64,000 nucleotides of DNA from Caproiciproducens galactitolivorans (GTDB lineage Bacteria; Bacillota; Clostridia; Oscillospirales; Acutalibacteraceae), in the NCBI RefSeq assembly GCF_026672255.1, contig NZ_JAPOHA010000013.1, positions 1 to 64,000 of the forward strand, read 5' to 3'. The position numbers and the translations under genes were made by a program. The notes under the pieces were generated by a model that was not told the DNA's origin, did not search any database, and saw only the letters and a list, made by a program, of their open reading frames with translations. Positions 54,368-63,312 of this stretch are shown one piece after another. Positions within the stretch are counted from its first letter, which is position 1, and each line of letters begins with the position of its first letter.

Positions 54368-54987
54368 CCGCGCGTCACCTTCTTCTTTCCGGCCTTTTGG
54401 CTGCGCTTCTCATTGATTCCCTGAACAAGCGCGGCAAGAAAGCCTAAAATCAGGAACCCGAAAAACGGCAGGGAAACGCTGACGGTTCCCGCCGGGTCGG
54501 TGCAGGTCTTCCAAAAGCTGCGAATCAACACGGTCAGCGTAATAACAAGCATGAATCCGGCGGAACAGCCCAGCGCGTCGGCGGCCACGGCCAATCCGAT
54601 ATGCGTGGGCGCGTATTCGTTCGCGCGGGAAATCATCATGGAGTTGCAGATCATCAGGCTGGCCGCCATGCCGAGCGAAGCGATGGAGCCCGGCTCGATC
54701 TTGTCGGTAAGCCATGCGGCGGGAAGGTAGAAAATCGCGGAGGAAGCCAGCACCAGCCCCGGGCGTATCCACGCGGGAACCATTTCGCCCACAAGGCAGA
54801 AAAAGAACGACAGGGGAACCGAAAGAAAAAAATACAAAAGGGAAAGCTCGGCGGCGTTTTTCAGGTCATCCCCGGCGAACACCACCGGAAACATCCCAAG
54901 CGCCCCGACCAGAACGGGATTTTTATAAAATACGCCGTTTAAAAAAATCGTGCCCGTTTCCCGAAGAAGAACACCCTTATTCCTCAT
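54364..54987 (-). CDS. rnfE: RnfE-like membrane subunit
   Basis: A 207-residue polytopic protein of the RnfE/NqrD family. It begins with LLRETGTIFLNGVFYKNPVL and keeps GALGMFPVVFAGD, then SLGMAASLMICNSMMISRAN, with about six membrane helices and a basic tail (KRSQKAGKKK). Known RnfE proteins have Cys in the LG(M/L)CP segment; here it is LGMFP, so the cluster ligand is missing, though a Cys is kept at MICNS. ATG after GGGGAAGAGC, overlapping rnfD by eleven bases. Confidence 0.8.
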   Translation of the reverse strand: MRNKGVLLRETGTIFLNGVFYKNPVLVGALGMFPVVFAGDDLKNAAELSLLYFFLSVPLSFFFCLVGEMVPAWIRPGLVLASSAIFYLPAAWLTDKIEPGSIASLGMAASLMICNSMMISRANEYAPTHIGLAVAADALGCSAGFMLVITLTVLIRSFWKTCTDPAGTVSVSLPFFGFLILGFLAALVQGINEKRSQKAGKKKVTRG

Positions 54988-55963
54988 ACAGCTCTTCCCC
55001 CCATCTCCGGTCGCCGCAGACCAGACTGTTAATATGCGGTACGGCCGCGTTTGCAATCAGAATCGCGAAAGCAGCTCCCTGCTCATACGCGCCGTACCGG
55101 CGGAACAGCATGATCAGCACACCGGCAAAAAATCCGTAAATCACCCGCCCAAGCCACGTGCGGGGCGAAGTAACCGGATCGGTCAGCATAAAAACGGCGC
55201 AGAACAAAAGGGAACCCGACATCAGCTCATATTTTACGGAAGTCAACGGAATACAGGCAATCCGCGGCCAGAGCGCCGCCATCAGCGCGGCTCCCAAAAG
55301 ACAGCAGGCCGTTATTTCCCAATTCGCGGTTCGTTTTAAAAAAAGATACAGGCCGCAGGCGCACACAACCAGAATCCCCGTCGTTCCGACGGGGCCGGCG
55401 AACACGCCCCACAGCATATCCATGGGAAGGATATCCGGCTTCAGCCCGTTTTTCAGAACGGCCGCCGGGGAAGGGACGGTTCCGACATTGCAGTCGGCAA
55501 ACGCGGGAAGCGCTTCGTGCGCCGAAGGGTTGAAATAGGCGAACATCTGCTGCGGCCACAGGAGCGTTGCAAAAGCCACGCCCGCCGCCGCGGGGTTAAA
55601 GGGCGTATGCCCGGTGGAGCCGAACGGCTTTTTCGCAACCAGAATCGCGAACGCGGCGGCGGCGCAGGGAAGCCACATCGGCGCGTTCAGCGGCATCAGC
55701 AGGACAATAACCAATCCCGTTACCATGGAGGAACAGTCGGATGCATTGATACTCCTTGACTGAAGCAAGCTCCACGCGATTTCGCACAGCGCGCAGACCA
55801 GCAGGGTCATTCCCGCCATAACAAGCGGGCGCACCCCGTAGCGGACGACCGGCAGAATCAGAAGAAAGGCCAGCGCAATCAGCGTGTCCCGCATCATGGA
55901 GGAAACGGAGGCTTCTTTTTTCAGATACGGGGCTTTCGCGTTAAGTAATGTCAAGGAAGTCAC
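54977..55963 (-). CDS. rnfD: RnfD-like membrane subunit
   Basis: A 328-residue protein with about nine hydrophobic helices. The segment LVAKKPFGSTGHTPFNPAAA corresponds to the conserved region of RnfD/NqrB, and PVTSPRTWLGRVIYGFFAGV is the C-terminal signature. GTG start overlapping the end of rnfC by 23 bases. No rnfG lies between this gene and rnfE. RnfD usually carries covalent FMN attached by ApbE; no apbE is seen nearby. Confidence 0.85.
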   Translation of the reverse strand: MTSLTLLNAKAPYLKKEASVSSMMRDTLIALAFLLILPVVRYGVRPLVMAGMTLLVCALCEIAWSLLQSRSINASDCSSMVTGLVIVLLMPLNAPMWLPCAAAAFAILVAKKPFGSTGHTPFNPAAAGVAFATLLWPQQMFAYFNPSAHEALPAFADCNVGTVPSPAAVLKNGLKPDILPMDMLWGVFAGPVGTTGILVVCACGLYLFLKRTANWEITACCLLGAALMAALWPRIACIPLTSVKYELMSGSLLFCAVFMLTDPVTSPRTWLGRVIYGFFAGVLIMLFRRYGAYEQGAAFAILIANAAVPHINSLVCGDRRWGEELYEE

Positions 55964-56978
55964 CGCTTTTCTTTAAGTGTGCCGCTTTTTGGACGGCGCC
56001 GGTCAAATCAATCCCCGAAGGGCACGCCACGGAACACGCGGAACAGCGGATGCATTTCTGCACATTCGTCAGCCGGAGCGGGTCTGGCTCCGCGCTTAAT
56101 AATTCCTGATGCACTTTCCAGGGCACAATCCCGCGCGGGCAGGCGTGCGCGCACCGCTGGCACCCGATGCAGGGGTATTCCCTGTATTTCGGGGCTTTTT
56201 TCAGCGCGATCACACAGCGCGTTGCCGCGGACACCGGTTCGTTCAAATCCGTTACCGCCTTGCCGGTGATGGAGGAGCCGGTGACGACCAGCGTGGTTTT
56301 TTCACTGACCCCGCAGAATTCCAGAAGATCTTTGAGCGGCGTTCCGATTCGCGCCCGTACGTTGCGCCAGTGTTCCACGCCGTCGCCCGCCACCGTTACC
56401 ACCGCGGAGGTTTGCAGATCACCGTCGTCAACGGCGGCAAGCAGGGCGGCGCAGGCCTGCGCGCCGATATAGGCGGCGTTCTTCCCGCTTGAAAACAGCT
56501 TCTTTTTCAGAAGCAGGCGCGCCGGATACCGTTCACCGGCAAAAATCAGATCCGCCTGCGAATTGATTTTATGGATTATTTTCGCTTCGCGCCGGGTGGC
56601 GACGGCGATTTTGTTTTCTTTTGCGCCGCAAGCCTGCGCGGCGAGCACCAGCCCGGAAATAATGGCGTTTGTATTTTCGCGCAGCGTGGCCATCGCGCTG
56701 GTTGTACAGGGGTCTTCGTCAAAACAGCACGCGACAATCATATTCGGTTTCAGCCGGCGCAGCCTCTTCAGCTTTTGAAAAAGGGGCACGCCGTCGAACT
56801 CATCCACAATTCCGGCGCCCTGTGCCGCTGCGATAATCGCGGCGGCGTTCAGCTCCCCCTTGCGCGGCGGAAGCCGCTTCGGGGGTTCCGTTTCCTCCGG
56901 AGCCGGAAGGTCCTTGATTTTATGCCGAAGGGAAGCCGTCTTTTGCTGATCCAGTTTTATGCCGTGCCGCAGTATCAC
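55941..56978 (-). CDS. rnfC: RnfC-like iron-sulfur subunit, shortened and diverged
   Basis: A 345-residue protein, about 90 residues shorter than usual RnfC. The C-terminal half has two 4Fe-4S motifs (CIGCQRCAHACPRG near residue 270 and CIRCSACSVACPSG near 311) in the RnfC spacing. The N-terminal barrel domain is missing, and the places of the usual FMN/NADH glycine motif (GGAxFP) and NGAECEP are taken by DEFDGVPLF and CCFDEDPCT. NADH binding is therefore doubtful. GTG start. First gene of the cluster. Confidence 0.75.
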   Translation of the reverse strand: MILRHGIKLDQQKTASLRHKIKDLPAPEETEPPKRLPPRKGELNAAAIIAAAQGAGIVDEFDGVPLFQKLKRLRRLKPNMIVACCFDEDPCTTSAMATLRENTNAIISGLVLAAQACGAKENKIAVATRREAKIIHKINSQADLIFAGERYPARLLLKKKLFSSGKNAAYIGAQACAALLAAVDDGDLQTSAVVTVAGDGVEHWRNVRARIGTPLKDLLEFCGVSEKTTLVVTGSSITGKAVTDLNEPVSAATRCVIALKKAPKYREYPCIGCQRCAHACPRGIVPWKVHQELLSAEPDPLRLTNVQKCIRCSACSVACPSGIDLTGAVQKAAHLKKSGDFLDIT

Positions 56979-57032
56979 ACCGTCATCCCCATTTCATTGA
57001 TTCCGAACATTATCAACCATACACAAATGCGG

Positions 57033-57677
57033 TTATTTCCGTTCGTCCGCCGCTTTTAAGGTATTGATCGCTTCGCGTGCGTCTTCCGCCTTAAATACGC
57101 TTGTTCCGGCAACACAGATATCCACGCCGGCCTGCGCCGCCGTTTTCGCGGTTTCCGGGTTGATTCCGCCGTCCACCTGCACCAGCAGCTCCGGCTTCTT
57201 CGCTTTCAGCGCGCGGACCTTGTCCATCATATCGGCCATAAAGCTCTGCCCGCCGAAGCCCGGCTCCACCGTCATCACCAGAACCATGTAAAGATCGTCG
57301 AGATACGGGAAGACCTTTTCCACCGGCGTTTTCGGTTTCACGGCAATCGCGGGTTTCGCCCCGCCCGCCTTGATGGCGGCGATCGTTTCGCGCGGGTCGG
57401 AATCTGATTCCAGATGGAACGAAATAATATCTGCGCCGGCCTTTAGGAAATCCGGCGTATACCGGAGCGGCTCGTCAATCATCAAGTGAACGTCAAAGGG
57501 CTTGTCCGTAAATTTACGCACGGACTTCACAACGGGCGCGCCGAACGTAAGATTCGGTACAAAATGCCCGTCCATTATATCGAGATGAATCCAGTCTGCG
57601 CCGCAGACATCCATTCTTTTTACCTCATTGCCAAGCTGTGAAAAATCCGAAGAGAGCACGGAAGGTGCAATCAACAT
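57033..57677 (-). CDS. rpe: Ribulose-phosphate 3-epimerase
   Basis: A 214-residue TIM-barrel enzyme interconverting ribulose 5-phosphate and xylulose 5-phosphate. It has the N-terminal IAPSVLSSDFSQLG, the metal site HLDIMDGHFVPNLTFG, DVHLMI and the C-terminal QVDGGINPETA with VAGTSVF. Standard length. ATG after AGGGATAAAAA-type spacing. Monocistronic. Confidence 0.97.
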   Translation of the reverse strand: MLIAPSVLSSDFSQLGNEVKRMDVCGADWIHLDIMDGHFVPNLTFGAPVVKSVRKFTDKPFDVHLMIDEPLRYTPDFLKAGADIISFHLESDSDPRETIAAIKAGGAKPAIAVKPKTPVEKVFPYLDDLYMVLVMTVEPGFGGQSFMADMMDKVRALKAKKPELLVQVDGGINPETAKTAAQAGVDICVAGTSVFKAEDAREAINTLKAADERK

Positions 57678-57769
57678 TTTTATCCCTCCATTTAACCTTT
57701 GTTTTATTCTACCTTAATTTCGCGCTGATTTCAACTTTTCGGAACCGGTTCCCGCAAACTTTATAGCGC

Positions 57770-57792
57770 CTGCCGGGAACCAGTCCCGGCAG
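57770..57792. repeat. Stem-loop upstream of rpe
   Basis: CTGCCGGGA (57770-57778) and TCCCGGCAG (57784-57792) form a 9-bp stem between rpe and the small membrane gene; no T tract. Confidence 0.5.
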
Positions 57793-57899
57793 ACAATCTA
57801 TAATAAAGCGGTTTAAATATATTTGCCCCGCACACTATTGTATGCTGCAATCCGCTTTTTGGCAGTAAAAAAAGCCCCGCAAACACGAAGCTTTTCCGC

Positions 57900-58190
57900 T
57901 TATTCGTCTTCGCCGGGGTCCTCTTCGTCCGGCGCTTCCGCTTTTTTTCTCTTCACTTCCTTATAGTAAGCAAAACAGAACAGCGCGAGCGCCGCCGCCG
58001 TGATCACCCGGAAGACCCAGCCCCACACCCCGGCAAACAGATTGGCCGCTCCCGCCGCAAAGGCGAGCCACCATCCGCCGAGGAAAAGAAAAAACGCCCC
58101 CGCAAAATAAAAAATACGGTTTTCCCGCCCCATGCGGAAAATTAAGATCAGTCCTGCCGCAAACCACATGGCGGCATACAGATAACGCAT
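57900..58190 (-). CDS. Small three-helix membrane protein, unknown
   Basis: 96 residues with three hydrophobic helices (about 4-18, 27-48, 52-74) and an acidic C-terminal tail (APDEEDPGEDE) after a basic KRKK. ATG with AGGCGGT upstream. No family recognised. It lies downstream of the 3D-domain gene on the same strand, beyond a terminator. Confidence 0.7.
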   Translation of the reverse strand: MRYLYAAMWFAAGLILIFRMGRENRIFYFAGAFFLFLGGWWLAFAAGAANLFAGVWGWVFRVITAAALALFCFAYYKEVKRKKAEAPDEEDPGEDE

Positions 58191-58349
58191 AAGACCGCCT
58201 CGCTTCCCATTTTTAAATCATTATCCCCCAGCGTGTCCGCTCCTTTCTCCCACACAGAAAGCAGAAGAAAAATCGTAAGCAATCTCTTGTGCGAAAGAAA
58301 GACAGGAGCGAAAGCTTTTGGAGCACCCCGGCCTAACCGGGGCCAATGA

Positions 58350-58376
58350 GAAAAAAGCGGGGTTGCCCCCGCTTCT
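58350..58376 (-). terminator. Terminator after the 3D-domain gene
   Basis: AAGCGGGG and CCCCGCTT form a stem with loop TTGC. On the minus strand the T run TTTTTT follows. Confidence 0.87.
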
Positions 58377-58377
58377 G

Positions 58378-59592
58378 TTACAGAACATAGATATTCATGT
58401 TGCGGACGCCGAAATTCCGGCACTGGCCAACCGTATTGAAATACAGGTCGGCAACAATGACTCCCTTCATAACGCCGCCGCCGGTATCCGCCGCAATCGC
58501 GTAGCCGTAAACCGTTCTGCCGTCGGCCGAAGTGATATACAGCCTGCTTCCGTAAGGAATGATATGCGGATTTACCGCCACCAGTCCGAACGCCGCGGGT
58601 TTGCCGGTAGAAGTCCAGCCGCCGCCCGTGTATCCGGTGCATCTTCCGGAAACGCATTTGCGGTAGCTGACTGTTTTTCCGTTCCGGTCGGTAAAGGTGC
58701 CGTCGCCGTTTTCAACCGCGCCGGCTTTTTTCTTCGTACCGACAACGGTTACCTGCTCCACCGGCTGCGCGATTACCGTGCTCGAAATCTCTTCGCTGCC
58801 GGCAAGCTTGCCGTCGACAAGCTTCTGCTTCAGAACAACCGATTTTACGCCGGATTTTCCGGGTGTACGGATCTGTTTCTGGCCTTTGTAAAGGCCGGCG
58901 CTTTTTTCCGTCCGGTTCTGAAAAGGAATTTCCTTCTGGGAGGTTACCTGCTGATACTCCACCCTTGCGACGGCGATTTTCATGCCTTCGCCCACGGCGG
59001 TATCCTGCTTCACGCTGACGACGTCGTCATTGCCGACTTTCACACCGGCTTCGTCCAGCGCCTGCGCTACGGTGCCTTCGCTGACAACCGCCGGGGTGGT
59101 TTTCCCGTCCGCCGCGATGCTGACACAGTATTTTTTGATCACCTTGATATCGGTTGCGCCGGTAATCTGTGTGTCCGCCGCGGGAGAAACCGCATCGTTT
59201 TTCCCGGGCGCAACGCCTGCTTGTGCAAGCGCTTCGGCCACTGTGTCGCCGTAGTGCAACGTGACGGCTTTTATTTTGCCGCCGTTTTCAACATTTACGG
59301 AATACGCGCTGCGGACAAGGAGTTGAATCGAACCGTCCGGAGCATTTTGAGAACTGCGTACAACCAAATCCTTCTCGCTCACCGGAATTTTTGCCGCGGA
59401 AAGGATTTCATCGGTTTCATCACTGAAAAGCTGAACGCTTTTCTTTTCACCGTTATAATCGATCACAGCGTTTCGGGTTGCAGCCGCCACCGTGACGACC
59501 GAACCGACCGTAATCGTAATCATAATTGCAAGCGCAGCCACTCTCTTTATTGTGCTTTTAAAACCTGCTCTATTTCGTATGAAACTTCGCAT
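58378..59592 (-). CDS. DUF348-G5-3D domain cell-wall protein (YabE-like)
   Basis: A 404-residue exported protein related to B. subtilis YabE and resuscitation-promoting-factor-like proteins. A membrane anchor at about 17-35 (VAALAIMITITVGSVVTVAA), three DUF348 repeats (about 40-210, with HYGDTVAEALAQAGV and SEGTVAQALDEAGV), a G5 domain (about 215-290) and a C-terminal 3D domain (about 310-404) with its conserved Asp residues in AIAADTGGGVMKGVIVADLY, the lytic-transglycosylase-like fold. It probably cuts peptidoglycan during growth or germination. ATG after AAGGGTGACTTG. Its promoter is consensus. Confidence 0.92.
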   Translation of the reverse strand: MRSFIRNRAGFKSTIKRVAALAIMITITVGSVVTVAAATRNAVIDYNGEKKSVQLFSDETDEILSAAKIPVSEKDLVVRSSQNAPDGSIQLLVRSAYSVNVENGGKIKAVTLHYGDTVAEALAQAGVAPGKNDAVSPAADTQITGATDIKVIKKYCVSIAADGKTTPAVVSEGTVAQALDEAGVKVGNDDVVSVKQDTAVGEGMKIAVARVEYQQVTSQKEIPFQNRTEKSAGLYKGQKQIRTPGKSGVKSVVLKQKLVDGKLAGSEEISSTVIAQPVEQVTVVGTKKKAGAVENGDGTFTDRNGKTVSYRKCVSGRCTGYTGGGWTSTGKPAAFGLVAVNPHIIPYGSRLYITSADGRTVYGYAIAADTGGGVMKGVIVADLYFNTVGQCRNFGVRNMNIYVL

Positions 59593-59645
59593 CAAGTCAC
59601 CCTTTTCTTTGCTTTTGCACAGTAAATATGGGCTTTACCCACCAC

Positions 59646-59681
59646 ATTGACGCGGCCTCTTTTTTCAGGATATGCGTCAAT
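59646..59681 (-). promoter_or_regulatory. Leader hairpin of the 3D-domain gene
   Basis: CATTGACGC and GCGTCAATG form a 9-bp perfect stem right after the start of transcription predicted from the promoter to its right. It may stabilise the mRNA or be a regulator site. No c-di-AMP riboswitch sequence was recognised. Confidence 0.4.
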
Positions 59682-59688
59682 GGCGTAA

Positions 59689-59717
59689 TTATATCCACCG
59701 AATGCATAGTTGTCAAA
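59689..59717 (-). promoter_or_regulatory. Consensus promoter of the 3D-domain gene
   Basis: On the minus strand TTGACA (59717-59712), exactly 17 bases, TATAAT (59694-59689). This is a perfect vegetative sigma-A promoter. Confidence 0.9.
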
Positions 59718-59719
59718 TT

Positions 59720-60627
59720 GTTATAGCGCTCTCGTTTGTGCACATTGCACAACTATATATGACGATAAAATCTGGATTTTCTTCTGTAATTGCTGAATTG
59801 ACATTATTTTCAGATTTCCTACGGTTCTTCGAAATGGCTTTTCTGTGCAAAATGTAAGAAAATGATTGTTACAAAGTTGTTACAAATATTACAGCGTTGT
59901 TTATTCTTTATTTTTGGACAGTACTTTTCTTTTTTTGACGCGGCAAAAAAGAGAGTATCTTCAATTTTTGGCTCTGGGCCTGCATCTTCTTCCAAAATTT
60001 ACTTTTTGCTGAGTCCTGTCGAACTTTGTTTCATCCGCAATTCAGGAAAACTCTGCCTTTTTTCCCTTTGAAAATATTTTTTCAGAGGGATTCCGCTTTT
60101 TATTCCGACAAGGCGGGATTTTTCCCGCAGAAACCGCCCTGCGGACATACTATATATAGTATAGAAAAGGGGCACTGAAAAGCGCGCGCAGAAAACCGAA
60201 AAAAATACCATATATAATGAAAAAGAAACCCCGTTTTCAGGAGGTTTCCAAAAGGGTTTTTGATTCCCGTCTGTTCTGCAAACGGTGAAGAAATTACACA
60301 CTCTTTTATACCGAAAAACGCTCCCCCTTTTCCTAATGTTTTTTTATGGCCTGCCTTTTGCCGGTCACATAAATTTTATTGCATGAAAAGTCTTTCCATA
60401 TATATATCATTTCCTCAATCATTATATAATAGTATAGAATTGGTTCGTACTCCCATGGAGAAACGGACGCCTGTTTTGAATTTACAAGGTAAATCGCCTT
60501 CAAAAATCCTTATAATTTTTAAAGAAAGGAAAATTTATTTTCTAAAAAGCATAATAATCTGCGCAGTTATTCCGATATAATATTATAGTTCTGACTTGGA
60601 ACAAAATATTTGATAGGGTGTGTATTT
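59720..60627. other. About 900 bp gene-free AT-rich region
   Basis: No gene could be supported. Notable words are a CTATATATAG palindrome near 60150 and T-rich tracts; an open frame of 106 codons at 60260-60580 has no ribosome-binding site or protein-like composition. The right end has AGGGTG, the ribosome-binding site of the next gene. Confidence 0.5.
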
Positions 60628-61110
60628 ATGAAGTATCACTTTTCCCTCCCTCAATTGCCCGATACCGCAATTGACGTGGAAAAATCTTATTGGTCGGGCA
60701 AAAAATCGGTTTGGGCAAACGGAAAAGCCTGTGCGCAGGCGGCGCACAGCAGCCGCAGAGCCCCCAAATTTATAATACCCGTACCGGACGGTACCGAAAA
60801 AGTTCTTGGCATTACGCCGTCGCCATTCTTCGACGACGGGTTAACCGTTTCTCTGGACGGAGCAACCATACCGATTACCGCGCCTTTAAAATGGTATGAG
60901 TACATCATGGGCTGTCTGCCTGTTTTTCTCGTTTTCATCGGAGGAGCGATCGGGGGGTTAATAGGCGGAATCGGCGCCTGCTGCAACTTTAAAATTGTAA
61001 GAGGCAGCCTAAGTATGCCTTTAAAAATTCTTGCCGCGCTTGGAGTGACCTTAATTGCAGCCGCTCTTTATTTTGTTTTTGCATTCCTTTTCATGAAAGT
61101 GGTGCATTAA
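60628..61110 (+). CDS. Membrane protein with two helices, unknown
   Basis: A 160-residue protein: a polar N-terminal half (beta-rich, with KFIIPVPDGTEKVLG and GLTVSLDGATIPI) and two C-terminal membrane helices (about 97-122, Gly-rich: FLVFIGGAIGGLIGGIGACC, and about 134-156). ATG at 60628 after GATAGGGTG. Divergent orientation relative to the 3D gene. No known family. Confidence 0.72.
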   Translation: MKYHFSLPQLPDTAIDVEKSYWSGKKSVWANGKACAQAAHSSRRAPKFIIPVPDGTEKVLGITPSPFFDDGLTVSLDGATIPITAPLKWYEYIMGCLPVFLVFIGGAIGGLIGGIGACCNFKIVRGSLSMPLKILAALGVTLIAAALYFVFAFLFMKVVH

Positions 61111-61230
61111 CGATCATACATTTTGAATATTCTTTTTATATACGATAAGTATAATATTTTTCTTGATTTTCCCCTAGCAAATCGAATTTCAGAAACATAT
61201 ATTATACGGATTGTAAATAATAGCTGTCAA

Positions 61231-61266
61231 AAAAGGCCCGCACCGTAACCGGTGCGAGCCTTTTTT
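61231..61266. terminator. Bidirectional terminator
   Basis: GGCCCGCACCG and CGGTGCGAGCC form a stem flanked by A and T runs on both sides, between two convergent genes. Confidence 0.87.
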
Positions 61267-61297
61267 AATTGTAAAAAATTATCTCTTGGAGAGCTGT

Positions 61298-63070
61298 TTA
61301 TTTGGATTCTGCGTTTTTATATACGATACGGCCGTCAGAGATAGTGTACACGATCGGTGTATCAGAGATCTGCTTAGGATTACATTTGAGAATGTTCCGG
61401 CCGAGGACAACAAGGTCAGCACGCTTGCCGACTTCAACTGTGCCAATTTCCTTTTCCTCGAAGTTTTCATATGCAATATTCGTGGTGTAGGCTTTGAGCA
61501 TTTGATAAGCGGTCAAACTCTGCTCCGGCCAGCGGTGCATATCTGTATCTTCCTCTCCGGGATATGGGCTGTTGCGTGTTACACCGACTTCGATTTCGTC
61601 AAGAACCTTGAAAGGGGAAACAGCGCCGTCGCTTGCGCCGGCAAGTACAATGCCTGCGTCAAGCATGTTCTTGGTCGGGTAGAAGGATAGAGCACGATCC
61701 TTGCCGACATATGCGGATTCGAGCTTATAGAAATCATCACCATACATCCAGAGGAACTGGAGTGCGGCCACGACCTTCAGCTTAGCCATCCTTTGGATAT
61801 CGGCGTTTTTGATTTCGCAGACATGGGTGATCGTGTGGCGGGAATCGTGCTCGCCGTTAGCAGCCTGTGCCTTCTCATAGGCGGTAAGGGTCTCGTTGAC
61901 AGCGCCGTCGCCGATCGCGTGGACGTGTACCTGAATACCGGCGGCGTCAAGAGCGGTGATCATGTTTTCATATTCTGCATTTTGCCAAATTGGTTCGCCC
62001 ATCCAGTGATCGCCTTTTCCGGCAGCTTTCGTGTAGGGCTCGAGGAAAACTGCTGTACCGCCTTCGGTTACGCCGTCATAGAACAGCTTAACGGTTCCTG
62101 CCTTTACAAGACCGGTGTCTGTCGCCTTGAGGTTGTTAACCTTCTTGATCATATTCTCGGGCTTCTCGCCCGGATCGGCAATAGGAACAAGTCTTGTGCG
62201 AAGTGTCAGCTTGCCTTCGGCATCCATCTTTTTGATGACGTCGTAGCTGACCCTTTCCCCTATATCGGTGAAACCGGTAATACCATAGGAAGCACACTGT
62301 TCCTGAAATTTCTCCATAGCGCCGATCTGCTGCTCCTCGGAATACTGAACAGCAGGCATCTTGGCACTAACAAGATCCGCTGCGGTATCTGTCAGGTAAC
62401 CTGTCACCTCACCGCTGGTATCTCTTGTGATCAGGCCGCCCTGAGGATTGGGCGTGTTCTTCGTGATTCCGGCCATCTCAAGTGCCTTGGAGTTGCACCA
62501 GATGGAGTGATGCGATGTATCCCATATATAAACAGGTTTGTCGGAGCAGATAGCGTCGAGGTCGGCTTTGCCGGGGCCGGGGTTGGAGCCGTCTGCCTTC
62601 TGATAGATGTTGAGCGAGAATCTTCCGCCCGTGTAGACTTCGAGTTCGGGATGAGCTTTTACGAATTTTTTAACAACATCGAGATACTCTTCGTTGGTTT
62701 TGCTGTCCGAGAGGCTGATTTCATACAGCTTCGTGAGCCATGCGCCGGGTCCGTGGAGATGACCGTCCATAAAGCCGGGGGTTACCATCTGTCCGGCAAG
62801 GTCAATGACCTCCGTTTTATCGCCGACAAACTTCTGAGCGCCCGCGTTGTCTCCGACGTAGATGATCTTGCCGCCTTTGACAGCGACAGCTTGTGCTGTG
62901 TCGTTTTCGTTGACCATGGTCTGAACTACGCCGTTTTTGAGCACGAGGTCTGCTCCGGTTGCTGCTTCGGCTGAAGGCGAAGTTGCCGTCTTGGGTGCTC
63001 CGCAGCCTGCAAACATTGTCGTAGCAAGCGTCAGCATCAACAGTTTTGCGAATATTCTGTTTTTCTTCAT
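61298..63070 (-). CDS. Lipoprotein amidohydrolase (YtcJ/amidohydrolase-3 family)
   Basis: A 590-residue enzyme. The N-terminus is a lipoprotein signal peptide (MKKNRIFAKLLMLTLATTMF, then AGCGAP, Cys at about 22), so it is anchored outside the cell. The catalytic part has the amidohydrolase metal site GFMDGHLHG near residue 100, HVHAIGDGAVNET near 385 and GASDGAVSPF near 510. Members hydrolyse amides or N-formyl/N-acyl groups; the substrate is unknown. Most relatives are cytosolic, so export is notable. ATG after AAAGGGAGAAAT. Divergent from the membrane protein at the window end. Confidence 0.9.
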   Translation of the reverse strand: MKKNRIFAKLLMLTLATTMFAGCGAPKTATSPSAEAATGADLVLKNGVVQTMVNENDTAQAVAVKGGKIIYVGDNAGAQKFVGDKTEVIDLAGQMVTPGFMDGHLHGPGAWLTKLYEISLSDSKTNEEYLDVVKKFVKAHPELEVYTGGRFSLNIYQKADGSNPGPGKADLDAICSDKPVYIWDTSHHSIWCNSKALEMAGITKNTPNPQGGLITRDTSGEVTGYLTDTAADLVSAKMPAVQYSEEQQIGAMEKFQEQCASYGITGFTDIGERVSYDVIKKMDAEGKLTLRTRLVPIADPGEKPENMIKKVNNLKATDTGLVKAGTVKLFYDGVTEGGTAVFLEPYTKAAGKGDHWMGEPIWQNAEYENMITALDAAGIQVHVHAIGDGAVNETLTAYEKAQAANGEHDSRHTITHVCEIKNADIQRMAKLKVVAALQFLWMYGDDFYKLESAYVGKDRALSFYPTKNMLDAGIVLAGASDGAVSPFKVLDEIEVGVTRNSPYPGEEDTDMHRWPEQSLTAYQMLKAYTTNIAYENFEEKEIGTVEVGKRADLVVLGRNILKCNPKQISDTPIVYTISDGRIVYKNAESK

Positions 63071-63312
63071 ATTTCTCCCTTTCTTCAAACATATTTCCGG
63101 CAGACACATTATCCGCCGTTCCCTCTCCAGTATAAGAACCGCCCCTGATTTTTCAATAAATCAAACGGCTTATTTTCGCATAAACGGATGATTATTTTAT
63201 CTAAACCGGATGTTTTATGCCATATGTAACGAACACTTGCGCTTTTGTACAGGAAATGTTATAGTAAATCACTAAGTGATTGTTACATTGTTGAGGTAAA
63301 AGGGTGTAAATT

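Noticed and set aside
59593-60250. c-di-AMP riboswitch upstream of the 3D-domain gene
   Set aside because: Such riboswitches are frequent at these genes, but the conserved words were not found on the minus strand.
60260-60580. 106-codon open frame in the AT-rich gap
   Set aside because: No ribosome-binding site, and its composition is not protein-like.
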